From NCBI GenBank assembly GCA_025453975.1, contig JALOPI010000021.1, positions 1 to 61,074 of the forward strand: a DNA stretch of 61,074 bases, read 5' to 3'. The DNA comes from Syntrophobacteraceae bacterium (GTDB lineage: Bacteria > Desulfobacterota > Syntrophobacteria > Syntrophobacterales > Syntrophobacteraceae). A model generated the notes under the pieces. The model made no database searches. It was given only the letters and a program-made list of their open reading frames with translations, and was not told the DNA's origin. Position 1 is the stretch's first letter, and each line of letters starts with the position of its first letter. Positions 26,218 through 36,000 of this stretch are shown here, one piece after another. Position numbers and translations under genes: made by a program.

Positions 26218-27345
26218 ATGGGAATACAGTCTTCTTCCGCAACGTTCACGCGCTATTACGTCCCCGATATCGTCACGGAGGATTTTTGGGGGACCGTCGA
26301 CGAGAAGCTCAAGGCGGGGGCCTTCGGGGGCTGTGATGAGTCCCGGGATGTGGCCTCGGGCTTCACGATCTGGGAGGACTTTTTCGACCCGGCTTTCGAT
26401 TCGGGAAGCTATCACAAGGGTGACTACGTTGCCTTTCATTTTCGCCTGGACCAGCGGAAGGTGCCTGCCATCATCAACAAGCAGTACACCAAGCAGGCCG
26501 TCCAGAAATACCGGGCGGAGAACGGCGGCAAGTGGCCGTCGCGCCAGGACAAGCTGGCCATCCAGGAAGAGGTCCAGGACTGGCTGCTGAAGCGAGTGCT
26601 CCCCCAGCCCTCGGCTTTCGACGTGGTGTGGAATCCATCGGCTCGGTGGATGATTCTGGGAACCACCAGTCTCAAAATGCTGGATGCCTTCCTGGAGCTT
26701 TTCGAGGGGCACTTCAGGGTTTATCCCATACCGCTCTACCATGCCCGATGGGCCCTCCATGGGGCGCCCATCGAGCCTCAGCTCAAGGATGCCCTGGGCT
26801 CCCTGGTCAACGTCGAATCGGTTCACGCCATCGACGAGGGACGGTTCCTGGGATATGAGTTCCTGACGTGGCTCTGGTTTTACACGGAGCATGCCGAGGG
26901 GAAGCTGCGATGCACCCCGGAGCTGGATGTCCAGGTGGAGCTGGGTGAGCGACTGGTGCTGACCCTGCCGGGAGAAGGCCGCGAGAAGGTTGTGTGCACC
27001 ACTCAGGCCAATGCGCTCTCGGAAGCCCGGGTGGCTCTCCAGCAGGGGAAGATGGTCGAGGAGATTCAGATTCAGATGCGGGCCGGGGAGAACGACTACC
27101 AGGTGACCCTGGACAGCACGCTCCAGGCGTTCAAGGGGCTGAAGACGCCCAAGCAGCTTCCCGAATTCGGCCAGGAGGATCCGGATGGGCGGTTTCTGGA
27201 GCGCATGTTTTTCCTTGAAGAGGCCTCAACCATCATCAATGCGCTGTATGCCACTTATCTGAGAATGCGGCTGGGGGGGGCCTGGGAAACGGACGCCCTG
27301 CCCGTGCTGAAGGAATGGATCGGCGGGGGCCCCGCCGGAGCTTAG
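26218..27345 (+). CDS. RdgC-like recombination-associated protein (tentative)
   Basis: The 375-residue protein shows features of the RdgC family: a mixed alpha/beta N-terminal region (DVASGFTIWEDFF), a basic segment KQYTKQAVQKY followed by the DKLAIQEEVQDWLLKR helix, and EGRFLGYEFLTWLWFYTE. RdgC forms a DNA-binding ring that limits RecA activity in Proteobacteria. This version is longer than the 303-residue E. coli protein and I assign it from memory of these segments, so the call is moderate. It starts at ATG 26218 and is followed 27 bp later by an unknown membrane protein. Confidence 0.6.
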   Translation: MGIQSSSATFTRYYVPDIVTEDFWGTVDEKLKAGAFGGCDESRDVASGFTIWEDFFDPAFDSGSYHKGDYVAFHFRLDQRKVPAIINKQYTKQAVQKYRAENGGKWPSRQDKLAIQEEVQDWLLKRVLPQPSAFDVVWNPSARWMILGTTSLKMLDAFLELFEGHFRVYPIPLYHARWALHGAPIEPQLKDALGSLVNVESVHAIDEGRFLGYEFLTWLWFYTEHAEGKLRCTPELDVQVELGERLVLTLPGEGREKVVCTTQANALSEARVALQQGKMVEEIQIQMRAGENDYQVTLDSTLQAFKGLKTPKQLPEFGQEDPDGRFLERMFFLEEASTIINALYATYLRMRLGGAWETDALPVLKEWIGGGPAGA

Positions 27346-27372
27346 GCTCGCGGGCGGTGCAACGGATCACCC

Positions 27373-28437
27373 ATGCTGGGTCTCACCGACCTTCATTTTC
27401 TGGGAGAGCTCCTCCAACGGCACTGGGTGAGCGGGCTGTTCATCCTTGCCACCCTCCTCACGCTCCTGGTTCTGGGGCTCCTGCGCTTTCTGGTGCGCCG
27501 CCGGCTCAAGCGCCTCCTCGTCGAGGAAGTGGAGGAGGGGGGAGAGATGGACCAGCTCACCCCTCTGAGCGAGCGGGACCAGGAAGCTCTGGACTTGATT
27601 CGTCGTCTCCGGAGCGAGGTATGGGAGCTTCCCGACGTGGAGCTTCAGCTCAGCATCGAGGCCCTCAATCAGCTGGCCTTCCAGGTCGTCCGGTCCGTCG
27701 CCGCCGTTTACCATCCCGACAAGGAATCGCCCCAGTATGAAGCCTCCCTCCAGGAGCTGCTGCAGCTCATTCGGCGGGTAGTCTCCCGTATCCAGCGCAT
27801 CGCGGGGGTCGTGCCCTTCCGATACCTGGGCGTTCAGAAGCTCAGCGACTATCAGCGGTATTACGAAGTTTACCGAAAGATCAACGAAAACCCCATTCTG
27901 CAGGTTCTCAAGCGAAATCCGACCCTCTTCAGGGTGGCCCGATGGGCCATGAACCTGAAGAACCTGGGGAATCCCCTCTACTGGGCCGGCAGGGAGCTGA
28001 GCCGGGAAGGCTACTTTTTCATGGTGCGCTGGTTCCATCTGACCTTTGTGGCCCAGGTGGGCCGTGAGGCCATGAGGCTTTACAGTGGCCGCCATTTCCA
28101 GTCGGAGGTGGACCGGGACGGCGTCCTGCTCTTTTATCGACTCTATGGGCTGACCCGGCAGTGGGGTGGGCCCAGCGGGGCTGACTGGGCGGCCTTGATC
28201 CAGTTCCTGACGACCCACCCGGGCGTCGAGGCGGAGGGGAAGCTCCACATCCTGGCTCGATGGTCCCAGGACCAGCTCCCGGCGGATCTCAGTCAGAAGG
28301 AGCTGCAGACCCCCCTCGGACGACGCTGGTACCGCAAGGGGATTAAACATCTCCTGGAAAAGGACGGCGTTCATCCGCCAGGCCGTCGGCAGATCCTCGA
28401 GGCGGAGCTGGCACGGCTCAAAGACCTGGACCGGTGA
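27373..28437 (+). CDS. Unknown membrane-anchored protein
   Basis: The 354-residue protein has one strong transmembrane helix (about residues 17-40) followed by a basic stretch, RRRLKRLL, so the bulk is likely cytoplasmic. The soluble part is helical and rich in Leu, Arg and Glu, with YHPDKESPQYEASLQELLQL near residue 115 and several aromatic segments. I do not recognise a family. It lies 27 bp after the RdgC-like gene and 144 bp before another membrane-anchored unknown, so these may be functionally linked. Confidence 0.6.
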   Translation: MLGLTDLHFLGELLQRHWVSGLFILATLLTLLVLGLLRFLVRRRLKRLLVEEVEEGGEMDQLTPLSERDQEALDLIRRLRSEVWELPDVELQLSIEALNQLAFQVVRSVAAVYHPDKESPQYEASLQELLQLIRRVVSRIQRIAGVVPFRYLGVQKLSDYQRYYEVYRKINENPILQVLKRNPTLFRVARWAMNLKNLGNPLYWAGRELSREGYFFMVRWFHLTFVAQVGREAMRLYSGRHFQSEVDRDGVLLFYRLYGLTRQWGGPSGADWAALIQFLTTHPGVEAEGKLHILARWSQDQLPADLSQKELQTPLGRRWYRKGIKHLLEKDGVHPPGRRQILEAELARLKDLDR

Positions 28438-28581
28438 GTCCCGCTCACTCCCTGGCGCTCGAAGCAAGGACCCAAAAAAGGACTTGCCTGCTGTTCTGTT
28501 CTCACTGAGAATACGGGGCCATTGTGCAGGGAGGCACGTTTCGAGTCCTTTCATTTTCGAGATGGAGGAAAGGTTTTCCCC

Positions 28582-29532
28582 ATGAAAATCGACTGGAAGT
28601 TTTGGGCGGACTTTATGAGGGCCATGGCGTGGCCGGGACTGGCCGCGCTGATGCTCCTCATGTTTCGAAAGCAGATCGCGGAGGTGCTCACTCAGCTGGC
28701 TCGCAGGCTGCGCCGTGCCCATCCCCGGGATGTCCATGTGGACCTCAAGAGGCTCCCCGAGCTGCCCCTTTCCTGGAAGGTGGGCGCGGCGGATGTGCGG
28801 CTGCTGACGCCGCCGCGCGTGCTCAACGGCAATTCCAGGGCTTTTTTCCAGGAACTGGTTCGCCCGGCCGGCGCCGACTACGTGGTGGTGGACCTGGGCA
28901 AAGGGCAGGAGTGGCTCGCTTCGAGGCTTTTTTTATTTTCCCTCATCCTGGGAATGGCTCGGAGCCTGCGCACCCTGGTGTTTCTCGAGAGCTCCCATGG
29001 CGTGAGGCGTCGATTCCTGGGCACCGCGTCGCCGGCGGATGTGCACAAGGCTTTGGCCGTGCGCTATCCGTGGCTCGAGGAAGCCTGGCTGCAGGCCTCG
29101 GCCGCCCAGTACGAGCGGCGGGCCACGGGTGCCGTGGACGGTGAAGAGCCCGCCAGCGGACAGCCGCTGTTTTCGGGCGCCGACCCGGAGATGGTCCGGA
29201 GCTTTTCCCATGACTTCCTCGAGCGCATCCAGCGGTCCGGTCCTCCACCCGAGGCAGAGCGCGATCATTTCCTTCAGGTATCCAGCAGCCCGGAAGCCTG
29301 GGAAAAAACCCAATGGCTGGACGGCGAGCGGTTGGAGCGGGATCTGGCCGGCTGGCTCCAGTACGACTGGTGCGAGCATTCCCCCGACAGGCCCCACAAG
29401 GCCATTGTGGCGTCGGTGGTCCGCCGCGGTGCTCCATTCGTGGCCCTGGTGGATTCGGACCGCCGTTTCCTGGGCCTGGTGGATCGATACGCGCTCCTGG
29501 ACGAAACCAGGGAGATGGCTCCGAAAGCTTGA
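28582..29532 (+). CDS. Unknown protein with N-terminal membrane helix and CBS-like C-terminus
   Basis: The 316-residue protein starts MKIDWKFWADFMRAMAWPGL; residues 10-28 form a likely membrane helix followed by a basic region. The rest is soluble; the last 35 residues (FVALVDSDRRFLGLVDRYAL) read like the end of a CBS domain, although no full pair is visible. GGAGGAAAGG eight bases before the ATG fixes the start; an in-frame GTG start at 28522 would give 20 extra residues. No family recognised. It precedes the acyl-CoA dehydrogenase by only 32 bp. Confidence 0.6.
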   Translation: MKIDWKFWADFMRAMAWPGLAALMLLMFRKQIAEVLTQLARRLRRAHPRDVHVDLKRLPELPLSWKVGAADVRLLTPPRVLNGNSRAFFQELVRPAGADYVVVDLGKGQEWLASRLFLFSLILGMARSLRTLVFLESSHGVRRRFLGTASPADVHKALAVRYPWLEEAWLQASAAQYERRATGAVDGEEPASGQPLFSGADPEMVRSFSHDFLERIQRSGPPPEAERDHFLQVSSSPEAWEKTQWLDGERLERDLAGWLQYDWCEHSPDRPHKAIVASVVRRGAPFVALVDSDRRFLGLVDRYALLDETREMAPKA

Positions 29533-29564
29533 CGCTTTCTTTCCTTCACATTGCAGGCCATGCC

Positions 29565-30737
29565 ATGGCATCCGGGGGGACCGATTACTGGCTCTGTGAG
29601 GAGCTCCTCTCCATCGAGGAGCGGGAGGCTCGGGACCGGGTGCGCGCCTGGGTGGAGGCCCGTTACCTGCCGAGGGCTGCGGATTGTTTCGAGGATGGCG
29701 TCTTCCCCGTGGATCTCATCCCCGAGATGGCCGACCTGGGGCTCCTGGGAATGAAGCTTCATGGCTACGGGGGGGCGGGGGCCAACAGCGTGGCATACGG
29801 TCTGGCCAACCAGGAGCTGGAGCGCGGGGACAGCGGGCTTCGGTCCTTCATCTCGGTCATGAACGCCCTGGTGATCCACCCCATCGCCGCCTTCGGCTCC
29901 GAGGAGCAGAAGGATCGCTGGCTGCCGGCCCTGGTGAAGGGAGAGGCCATCGGGTGCTTCGGGATGACGGAGCCGATGGCGGGCTCGGATCCCGGCAGCA
30001 TGCGGACGACGGCTGTCAGGGATGGTACAGGTTACGAGATCAACGGGCGCAAGATGTGGATCACCAACGGCGATCTGGCCCACGTGGCGGTCATCTGGGC
30101 GCGGACGGGGGAGGGGATTCGCGGGTTCCTGGTGGAAAAAGGCACGCCGGGGTTCTCGGCCCATCCCATCCGGCGGAAGTTCTCGCTTCGGGCTTCGGTC
30201 ACGTCGGCCCTGGTCCTGGACCGGGTGAGGATCCCGGAGTCCAGTCTCCTTCCCGGCACCACGGGGCTGAAGTCGGCTCTTCTCTGTCTCAACGAGGCTC
30301 GGTATGGTATCGCCTGGGGCACGGTGGGGGCGGCCATGGCCTGCTACGAGGCGGCCCTGGACCATGCCGGGAGCCGGGTCCAGTTCGGGGCTCCCATCGG
30401 GGCGACTCAGCTGGTCCAGGGCAAGCTCGTGAAGATGCTGACCGAGATCACCAAGGCCCAGCTCCTCTGCCTCCGGCTCGGACGCCTCAAGGACCAGGGG
30501 AAGGCCCGCCCCGAGCACATTTCCATGGCCAAGATGAACAACAGCTCCGAGGCGCTCAAAATCGCCCGCGCGGCCCGCGACATCCTGGGGGCCAGCGGCA
30601 TCACCCTCGCCCACTCCGTCATCCGCCACATGCTGAACCTCGAGACCGTCAACACCTATGAAGGCACCCAGGATATCCACACCCTCGCCATCGGCCGGGA
30701 TATCACGGGGCTCGGCGCCTTTTCCTGCCAGCTCTGA
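29565..30737 (+). CDS. gcdH: Glutaryl-CoA dehydrogenase-like acyl-CoA dehydrogenase
   Basis: The 390-residue FAD enzyme contains CFGMTEPMAGSDPGSMRT (flavin/substrate site), GRKMWITNGD, and the C-terminal VNTYEGTQDIHTLAIGRDITG with the catalytic Glu, wording most like GcdH rather than short-chain acyl-CoA dehydrogenases. It would oxidise glutaryl-CoA; whether it also decarboxylates cannot be judged by eye, since sulfate reducers are known to have both types. The start at ATG 29565 has only a weak CAGG site. It converges with the ALDH7 gene, ends separated by 3 bp, in a neighbourhood pointing to lysine breakdown. Confidence 0.85.
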   Translation: MASGGTDYWLCEELLSIEEREARDRVRAWVEARYLPRAADCFEDGVFPVDLIPEMADLGLLGMKLHGYGGAGANSVAYGLANQELERGDSGLRSFISVMNALVIHPIAAFGSEEQKDRWLPALVKGEAIGCFGMTEPMAGSDPGSMRTTAVRDGTGYEINGRKMWITNGDLAHVAVIWARTGEGIRGFLVEKGTPGFSAHPIRRKFSLRASVTSALVLDRVRIPESSLLPGTTGLKSALLCLNEARYGIAWGTVGAAMACYEAALDHAGSRVQFGAPIGATQLVQGKLVKMLTEITKAQLLCLRLGRLKDQGKARPEHISMAKMNNSSEALKIARAARDILGASGITLAHSVIRHMLNLETVNTYEGTQDIHTLAIGRDITGLGAFSCQL

Positions 30738-30740
30738 AGG

Positions 30741-32309
30741 TCAGCTTTCGGACCGACTGGAAAACTCTCCGAACTCGATCCCCTGGGCCAGGGGCATGTC
30801 CCCCGACCAGTTGATGGTGTTGGTCTGACGCCTCATGTAGGCCTTCCAGGCGTCGGATCCCGATTCGCGCCCGCCGCCCGTGTCCTTTTCGCCTCCGAAG
30901 GCGCCTCCGATCTCCGCCCCCGACGTGCTGAGATTCACGTTGGCGATGCCGCAGTCGCTGCCGGAGGCGCTCAGGAAGCGCTCGGCCTCCCGGAGATCGT
31001 TGGTGAAGATGGATGACGACAGCCCCTGGGGCACCCCGTTGTGGATCTCGATGGCCTCCTCCAGGTGGTGGTACGTCATCACGTAGAGAAGGGGTGCGAA
31101 GGTCTCCTTGAGAACGATGGGGAGCTGGCGTTCGACCTCGACGATGCAGGGACTCACATAGGTCCCGGCGCTGTACAATCCTCCCCGCAGGACTTCCCCT
31201 CCGAATCGGATGCGTCCTCCCTGGTTTTTCACGATTTCCAGGGCGGCCTGCATCCCGTCGACGGCTTCACGGTCGATGAGGGGGCCCATGATGGTCTTCT
31301 TGTCGAAGGGGTTCCCGATGCGCACCTGCTTGTAAGCGCGCACCAGTCGTTCCATGACCGCTTCGTGGATCGAGTCGTGGACGATGAGGCGTCGAAGGGT
31401 CGTGCAGCGCTGCCCCGCCGTCCCGACGGCCCCGAACAGGATGGCGCGCGTGGCCAGTCCCAGATCGGCGCTGGGCGCCACGATGACTCCGTTGTTGCCG
31501 CCCAGCTCCAGCAGGGGCCGTCCCAGCCGGTCCATGACGGCCCGCCCCACGCGGCGCCCCATGGCCACACTGCCCGTGGCGGAAATGAGCCGCATGCGGG
31601 GATCGGCGACGAGGCGCTCGCCCACGGTCTCGCCCTCCCCGATGATGACGTTCAGGATGCCTTCGGGGAGGCCGTTCTCCTGGAGCACTTCGCAGGTGAT
31701 CCTGGACAGCGCCAGGGCGCAGAGGGGAACCTTGCTGGATGGCTTCCAGACCACCGTGTCTCCGGCCACCAGAGCGATCATGGCGTTCCAGGACCAGACG
31801 GCCATGGGGAAGTTGAAGGCCGTGATGACCCCGATGGGGCCCAGGGGGTGCCACTGCTCGTACAGCCGGTGCCCGGGGCGCTCGCTGTGCATGGTGCTGC
31901 CGTAGAGCATCCGGGAGAGGCCGATGGCGAAGTCGCAGATGTCGATCATTTCCTGCACTTCACCTTCGGCTTCGGCCAGGATCTTCCCGTTCTCGAGGGT
32001 GATGAGCTGAGCCAGCTCCTGCTTGGCGAGGCGGAGCCGGCTGCGGATCTGCCTCACGATCTCGCCCCGGCGGGGAGCCGGAATCATCCGCCAGGCATGA
32101 AAAGCCTTCAGGGCACTGGAGGCGACCTCCTCGTAGTCGCTTTCGGAGGCCGTGCAGACTTCGGCCAGGACCTGGCCGTCCACGGGGGAGATCGACTGGA
32201 TCGTGTGATCGCGGCAGGAAAGCCAACGGCTTCCGGCGCAGGCTCCGGGATTCAGCCCGCCGAGATCCAGGGTCTCCAGGATTTCACGTCGCTTTTCCGT
32301 CACTGGCAT
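30741..32309 (-). CDS. ALDH7-type aldehyde dehydrogenase (aminoadipate-semialdehyde dehydrogenase-like)
   Basis: The 522-residue NAD-dependent dehydrogenase has FNFPMAVWSWNAM, the ELGGNNGVIV motif with the general-base Glu, and the catalytic Cys in GTAGQRCTTLRRLIV. Its C-terminus includes SGAEIGGAFGGEKDTGGGRE and YMRRQTNTINWS, characteristic of ALDH7/antiquitin. These enzymes oxidise alpha-aminoadipate semialdehyde (as piperideine-6-carboxylate) in lysine catabolism. GAGGAGAGG precedes the ATG. It lies 34 bp downstream of a class III aminotransferase, which could supply the semialdehyde. Confidence 0.88.
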   Translation of the reverse strand: MPVTEKRREILETLDLGGLNPGACAGSRWLSCRDHTIQSISPVDGQVLAEVCTASESDYEEVASSALKAFHAWRMIPAPRRGEIVRQIRSRLRLAKQELAQLITLENGKILAEAEGEVQEMIDICDFAIGLSRMLYGSTMHSERPGHRLYEQWHPLGPIGVITAFNFPMAVWSWNAMIALVAGDTVVWKPSSKVPLCALALSRITCEVLQENGLPEGILNVIIGEGETVGERLVADPRMRLISATGSVAMGRRVGRAVMDRLGRPLLELGGNNGVIVAPSADLGLATRAILFGAVGTAGQRCTTLRRLIVHDSIHEAVMERLVRAYKQVRIGNPFDKKTIMGPLIDREAVDGMQAALEIVKNQGGRIRFGGEVLRGGLYSAGTYVSPCIVEVERQLPIVLKETFAPLLYVMTYHHLEEAIEIHNGVPQGLSSSIFTNDLREAERFLSASGSDCGIANVNLSTSGAEIGGAFGGEKDTGGGRESGSDAWKAYMRRQTNTINWSGDMPLAQGIEFGEFSSRSES

Positions 32310-32343
32310 GGCAGCCTCTCCTCAGCGGCTCGGCGGTGGCACC

Positions 32344-33669
32344 TCAATGATTCACTTCCCGCACGCATTCCTCGAAGATCGAAAGTCCCACCTCCACCTC
32401 CTGGGGCGAAATGGTGAGGGCCGGGCAGAAGCGGATACTGTTCTCCCCGCAGCCCAGGAGGAGAAGCCCCCGCTTGAAGGCCGCCCGGACCAAACGATTC
32501 CTCCAGTCCACGGCGCGCTCCCTGGTCTCCCGATCCTTGACCAGCTCGACTCCGATCATGAGCCCCAGACCGCGGACGTCCCCCAGACATTCATGGGTCA
32601 GCTGCATGCGCTGAAGCCCTTCCATGAGCTGCCGCCCCCGGTCGGAGGCATTTTGCATCAGCCCTTCTTCCAGCAGGTCCAGGGTGGCCAGGGCCGCCGC
32701 GCAGGAGACGGGGTTGCCCCCGAAGGTGGAGGCATGGGAGCCGGCCTCCCAGTCCATGATGTCGGCTCGGGCGATCATGGCGCCCAGGGGCATCCCCGAC
32801 GCGATCCCCTTGGCGAGGGCCACCACATCGGGCACGACGCCGAAGTGCTCCAGGGCGAGCATCCTGCCGGTCCGTCCCATCCCGGACTGGACTTCGTCGG
32901 CTACGAAGAGAATCCCGTACCGGTGAGCCAGCTTGATCAGCTCCCGGTGGAATTCGGGTGGGGGCACGATATAGCCTCCCTCGCCCTGGATGGGCTCCAC
33001 GAAGATGGCGGCCACTTCCTCGGGGGGGACGGAGGTCCGGAAGAGAACATTCTCCATCCAGTCCACGCACTCGATGCCGCACTTCTTCTCGCAGTGCCCG
33101 AAGGGGCAGCGGTAGCAGTTGGGGTAGGGCACGTGGGTGATGCCCGGGACCAGGGGGCTGTAGTACCGCTTCTGAATGGTCTTGCTGGCCGTGAGGGACA
33201 GGGCTCCCATGGTCCGGCCGTGGAAGGCCCCGAAGAATGCGATGTTCAGGTCGCGTCGCGTGTGCCATCGGGCGAGCTTGAAGGCGGCTTCGACGGCCTC
33301 CGCCCCCGAGTTGCCGAAGAAGACCTTCGCCGGCGCATCCCCTGGCATGAGGCGGGCCAGCCGCTCGGCGAGGGCGATCTGCGGGGTGTAGTAGAAGTCC
33401 GTGCCCGACATGTGGAGCAGTTCGTGCGCCTGATCCACGATGGCCTGGACCACCCGGGGATGACAATGGCCGGTGGAGCACACGGCGATGCCCGCCGTGA
33501 AATCCAGGAAGGTGTTGCCGTCGGGGTCCGTGACCCAGAGTCCTTCGGCGCGCTGCGCCACCAGGGGGTAGACCCGGGTGTAGGAGGGCGAGACGTAGCG
33601 GCTGTCCAGCTCGATCAGGGCTGCGGCCCGCGGTCCTGGAAGGGGAGTGCGGATGACGGGTGCTCTCAT
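32344..33669 (-). CDS. Class III (omega) aminotransferase, likely lysine/ornithine/GABA type
   Basis: The 441-residue PLP enzyme has FFGNSGAEAVEAAFKLAR, FHGRTMGALSLTASK, FVADEVQSGMGRTG and LAKGIASGMPLGA (Schiff-base Lys region). A cysteine-rich insert, CPFGHCEKKCGIEC, near residue 190 is typical of archaeal-type broad omega-aminotransferases. Its pairing with the ALDH7 gene suggests a lysine 6-aminotransferase reaction, giving aminoadipate semialdehyde; ornithine or 4-aminobutyrate are alternatives. GGGAGGTGAG upstream of ATG supports the start. Confidence 0.85.
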   Translation of the reverse strand: MRAPVIRTPLPGPRAAALIELDSRYVSPSYTRVYPLVAQRAEGLWVTDPDGNTFLDFTAGIAVCSTGHCHPRVVQAIVDQAHELLHMSGTDFYYTPQIALAERLARLMPGDAPAKVFFGNSGAEAVEAAFKLARWHTRRDLNIAFFGAFHGRTMGALSLTASKTIQKRYYSPLVPGITHVPYPNCYRCPFGHCEKKCGIECVDWMENVLFRTSVPPEEVAAIFVEPIQGEGGYIVPPPEFHRELIKLAHRYGILFVADEVQSGMGRTGRMLALEHFGVVPDVVALAKGIASGMPLGAMIARADIMDWEAGSHASTFGGNPVSCAAALATLDLLEEGLMQNASDRGRQLMEGLQRMQLTHECLGDVRGLGLMIGVELVKDRETRERAVDWRNRLVRAAFKRGLLLLGCGENSIRFCPALTISPQEVEVGLSIFEECVREVNH

Positions 33670-33920
33670 GGCGTGCTCACCTCCCTGATATCGGGTGGAT
33701 GCTCACGGGCAGGCGGTGAGCCGGGTGACGATTCGGTGACGGTGGATCCCCCTGCCCACCTTGTGGTATGGTATAGACGTTTTTGATGAATCTGGCCATT
33801 TCGATGTGGTGAAGCCTTGCCTAACTCGAGGCCAGGTATTTTCTTTTCAGGGACGACCTGGCTCGCATCATTCCCATTTCCTCACGAATGCCCGTCACTC
33901 ACAATATAAGGATGAACGAG

Positions 33921-35027
33921 ATGCCCAGAAAAGCCATCGATCTTCCTCTCCAGTTGGAATACCTCTCCATCCTGGACGAAAATGGTCGGGTGGATCGGGA
34001 TCTGGAGCCTGAGCTGCCCGATTCACTGCTCCTTCAGCTTTACCGGGCCATGGTGCTGGGGCGGCGCTTCGATGAGCGCATGTTCACCCTCCAGCGCCAG
34101 GGACGCATCGGCACCTTCGCCCCCATCAAGGGCCAGGAGGCTTCGCAGCTGGGAGCCATCGCCGCCCTCGAGCCCGAGGACTGGATGATTCCGTGCTTTC
34201 GCGAGGCTGCCGCCGAGATCTGGCGTGGGAAAGCCATGGAGCACATTCTGCTGGTCTATGCCGGTTACAACGAGGGCGGGTTCATCCCCGGCCACGTCAA
34301 CAACCTTCCCGTGGCCATTCCCGTGGGGAGCCAGACTCTCCATGCGGCGGGACTGGCCTACGGGATGAAATATCGGGGCACGAAGCAGATCGCCATGTGC
34401 TTTTTCGGGGATGGCGCCACGTCCGAGGGCGATTTTCACGAGGCCCTCAACTTCGCCTCGGTCTTTCAGGTACCGACGGTCTTCGTCTGTCAGAACAATC
34501 ACTGGGCCATCTCGGTGCCCCGCTCCCGCCAGACGCGATCCCAGACCCTGGCCCAGAAGGCCATGGCCTACGACATGCCTGGAATCGCCGTGGACGGAAA
34601 CGACGTCCTGGCGGTTTACACCGCGGCCAGGGAAGCCGCGGATCGAGCCCGGTCGGGTGGCGGGCCGACCCTCATCGAAACGGTGACGTACCGCATGTCG
34701 GTACACACGACGGCCGATGACCCCAAGCGCTACCGGACCGACGAGGAGGTGGAGGACTGGGTCCGCAAAGACCCCATCACCCGCTTCGAGCGATATCTGG
34801 TCCAGAAGGGGCTCCTCGATGAATCGGCCATCCAGGCCGTCGACGACGGCGTCAAGGCCGAGATCAAGGAGGCCGAGGGGCGCTGGGCGCGGATAACGGA
34901 ACAACCGGTCGATCCCCTGGTCATGTTCGAGCATGCTTACGCCGAATCACCGCCCCATCTGGTGGCTCAGAGGGAGGAGCTCAGGCGCGATCTGGAAGCC
35001 GGAAAAGGAGGGGGGCAGCATGGCTAA
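33921..35027 (+). CDS. pdhA: Thiamine-dependent 2-oxoacid dehydrogenase E1 alpha subunit
   Basis: The 368-residue protein closely follows the pyruvate dehydrogenase E1 alpha pattern: LQRQGRIGTFAPIKGQEASQ, the ThDP-binding GDGATSEGDFHEALNFASVF (the GDG-x-N motif), QNNHWAISVPRSRQT and YRMSVHTTADDP with the phosphorylation-loop region. It decarboxylates a 2-oxoacid with E1 beta. ATG 33921 has AAGGA eight bases upstream; in-frame ATGs at 33912 and 33888 exist. The stop overlaps E1 beta by 8 bp. Pyruvate is the most likely substrate from the resemblance, but branched-chain or 2-oxoadipate cannot be excluded given the neighbours. Confidence 0.88.
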   Translation: MPRKAIDLPLQLEYLSILDENGRVDRDLEPELPDSLLLQLYRAMVLGRRFDERMFTLQRQGRIGTFAPIKGQEASQLGAIAALEPEDWMIPCFREAAAEIWRGKAMEHILLVYAGYNEGGFIPGHVNNLPVAIPVGSQTLHAAGLAYGMKYRGTKQIAMCFFGDGATSEGDFHEALNFASVFQVPTVFVCQNNHWAISVPRSRQTRSQTLAQKAMAYDMPGIAVDGNDVLAVYTAAREAADRARSGGGPTLIETVTYRMSVHTTADDPKRYRTDEEVEDWVRKDPITRFERYLVQKGLLDESAIQAVDDGVKAEIKEAEGRWARITEQPVDPLVMFEHAYAESPPHLVAQREELRRDLEAGKGGGQHG

Positions 35028-36000
35028 GATGACGATGGTCCAGGCGCTCAACCTGGCCCTGCGGCAGGAGATGGAAAAAGATGACCGGGTCATCGTCCTG
35101 GGAGAGGACGTGGGCCTGGACGGCGGCGTTTTCCGGGTCACCGACGGGCTCATCCAGCAGTTCGGGCCGGATCGGGTCATGGACACTCCCCTGGCTGAAT
35201 CCGGGATCGCCGGATTTTCCATCGGCATGGCGGTCTATGGACTTCGTCCCGTGTGTGAAATGCAGTTCTCGGGATTCAGCTACTACGCCATGCACCAGAT
35301 GGAGGCTCACGCCGCGCGGCTGAGGGGCAGGTCCCTCGGCCGCTTCCATGTGCCCATGGTGCTGCGCTGCCCTTACGGCGGAGGCGTGCGCGCCCTGGAG
35401 CATCATTCCGAAAGCCGTGAGGTCTACTGGGCCCACACGCCCGGCCTGAAAATGGTGATCCCCTCGACCCCGCGCAACGCCCGGGCGCTGCTGGTGAGCG
35501 CCATCCGCGATCCCGATCCCGTGGTCTTCTACGAGCCCAAGGCCGTGTATCGGGCTTTCCGGGAGGAGGTGCCCGAAGAGGAGGAGACGCTCCCCATCGG
35601 CAAGTCCCGGCTGGTCCGCGAGGGCGGGGACATCACTTTGGTGAGCTATGGCGCGTCGCTCCAGCCGACCCTGGAAGCCGCCGCGCGTCTGAAGGACGAG
35701 CAGGGGATCGAGGCCGAGGTCATCGATCTCCTGACCATCGCGCCCCTGGACGATGAGCTCTTCACGGTCTCCGCGCGGAAAACGGGCCGGGTGGTGATCG
35801 TCCATGAAGCCCCTCGGAGCTTCGGCCCCGGGGCGGAGATCATGGCGCGTCTCGTCGAGAAATCATTTCTGTACCTGGAGGCTCCCATTCGCCGGGTGAC
35901 GGGGTACGACATCGTGATCCCCCTGTTCCAGCGCGAAATGGATTACCTGCCGGGGGTGGAGCGTATCGTGCGAGCCGTCCGGGAAACGCTGGACTTTTAG
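35020..36000 (+). CDS. pdhB: 2-oxoacid dehydrogenase E1 beta subunit
   Basis: The 326-residue protein is a standard E1 beta: VQALNLALRQEMEKDDRVIV, GEDVGLDGGVFRVTDGL, FPM-like DTPLAESGIAGFSIGMA, CPYGGGVRALEHHSES, and the C-terminal transketolase domain VIDLLTIAPLDDE. It forms the E1 heterotetramer with the preceding gene, coupled by an 8-bp overlap and an AAGGAGGGG ribosome site. The next gene of the complex, E2, is 271 bp away across a dispersed repeat. Confidence 0.9.
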   Translation: MAKMTMVQALNLALRQEMEKDDRVIVLGEDVGLDGGVFRVTDGLIQQFGPDRVMDTPLAESGIAGFSIGMAVYGLRPVCEMQFSGFSYYAMHQMEAHAARLRGRSLGRFHVPMVLRCPYGGGVRALEHHSESREVYWAHTPGLKMVIPSTPRNARALLVSAIRDPDPVVFYEPKAVYRAFREEVPEEEETLPIGKSRLVREGGDITLVSYGASLQPTLEAAARLKDEQGIEAEVIDLLTIAPLDDELFTVSARKTGRVVIVHEAPRSFGPGAEIMARLVEKSFLYLEAPIRRVTGYDIVIPLFQREMDYLPGVERIVRAVRETLDF

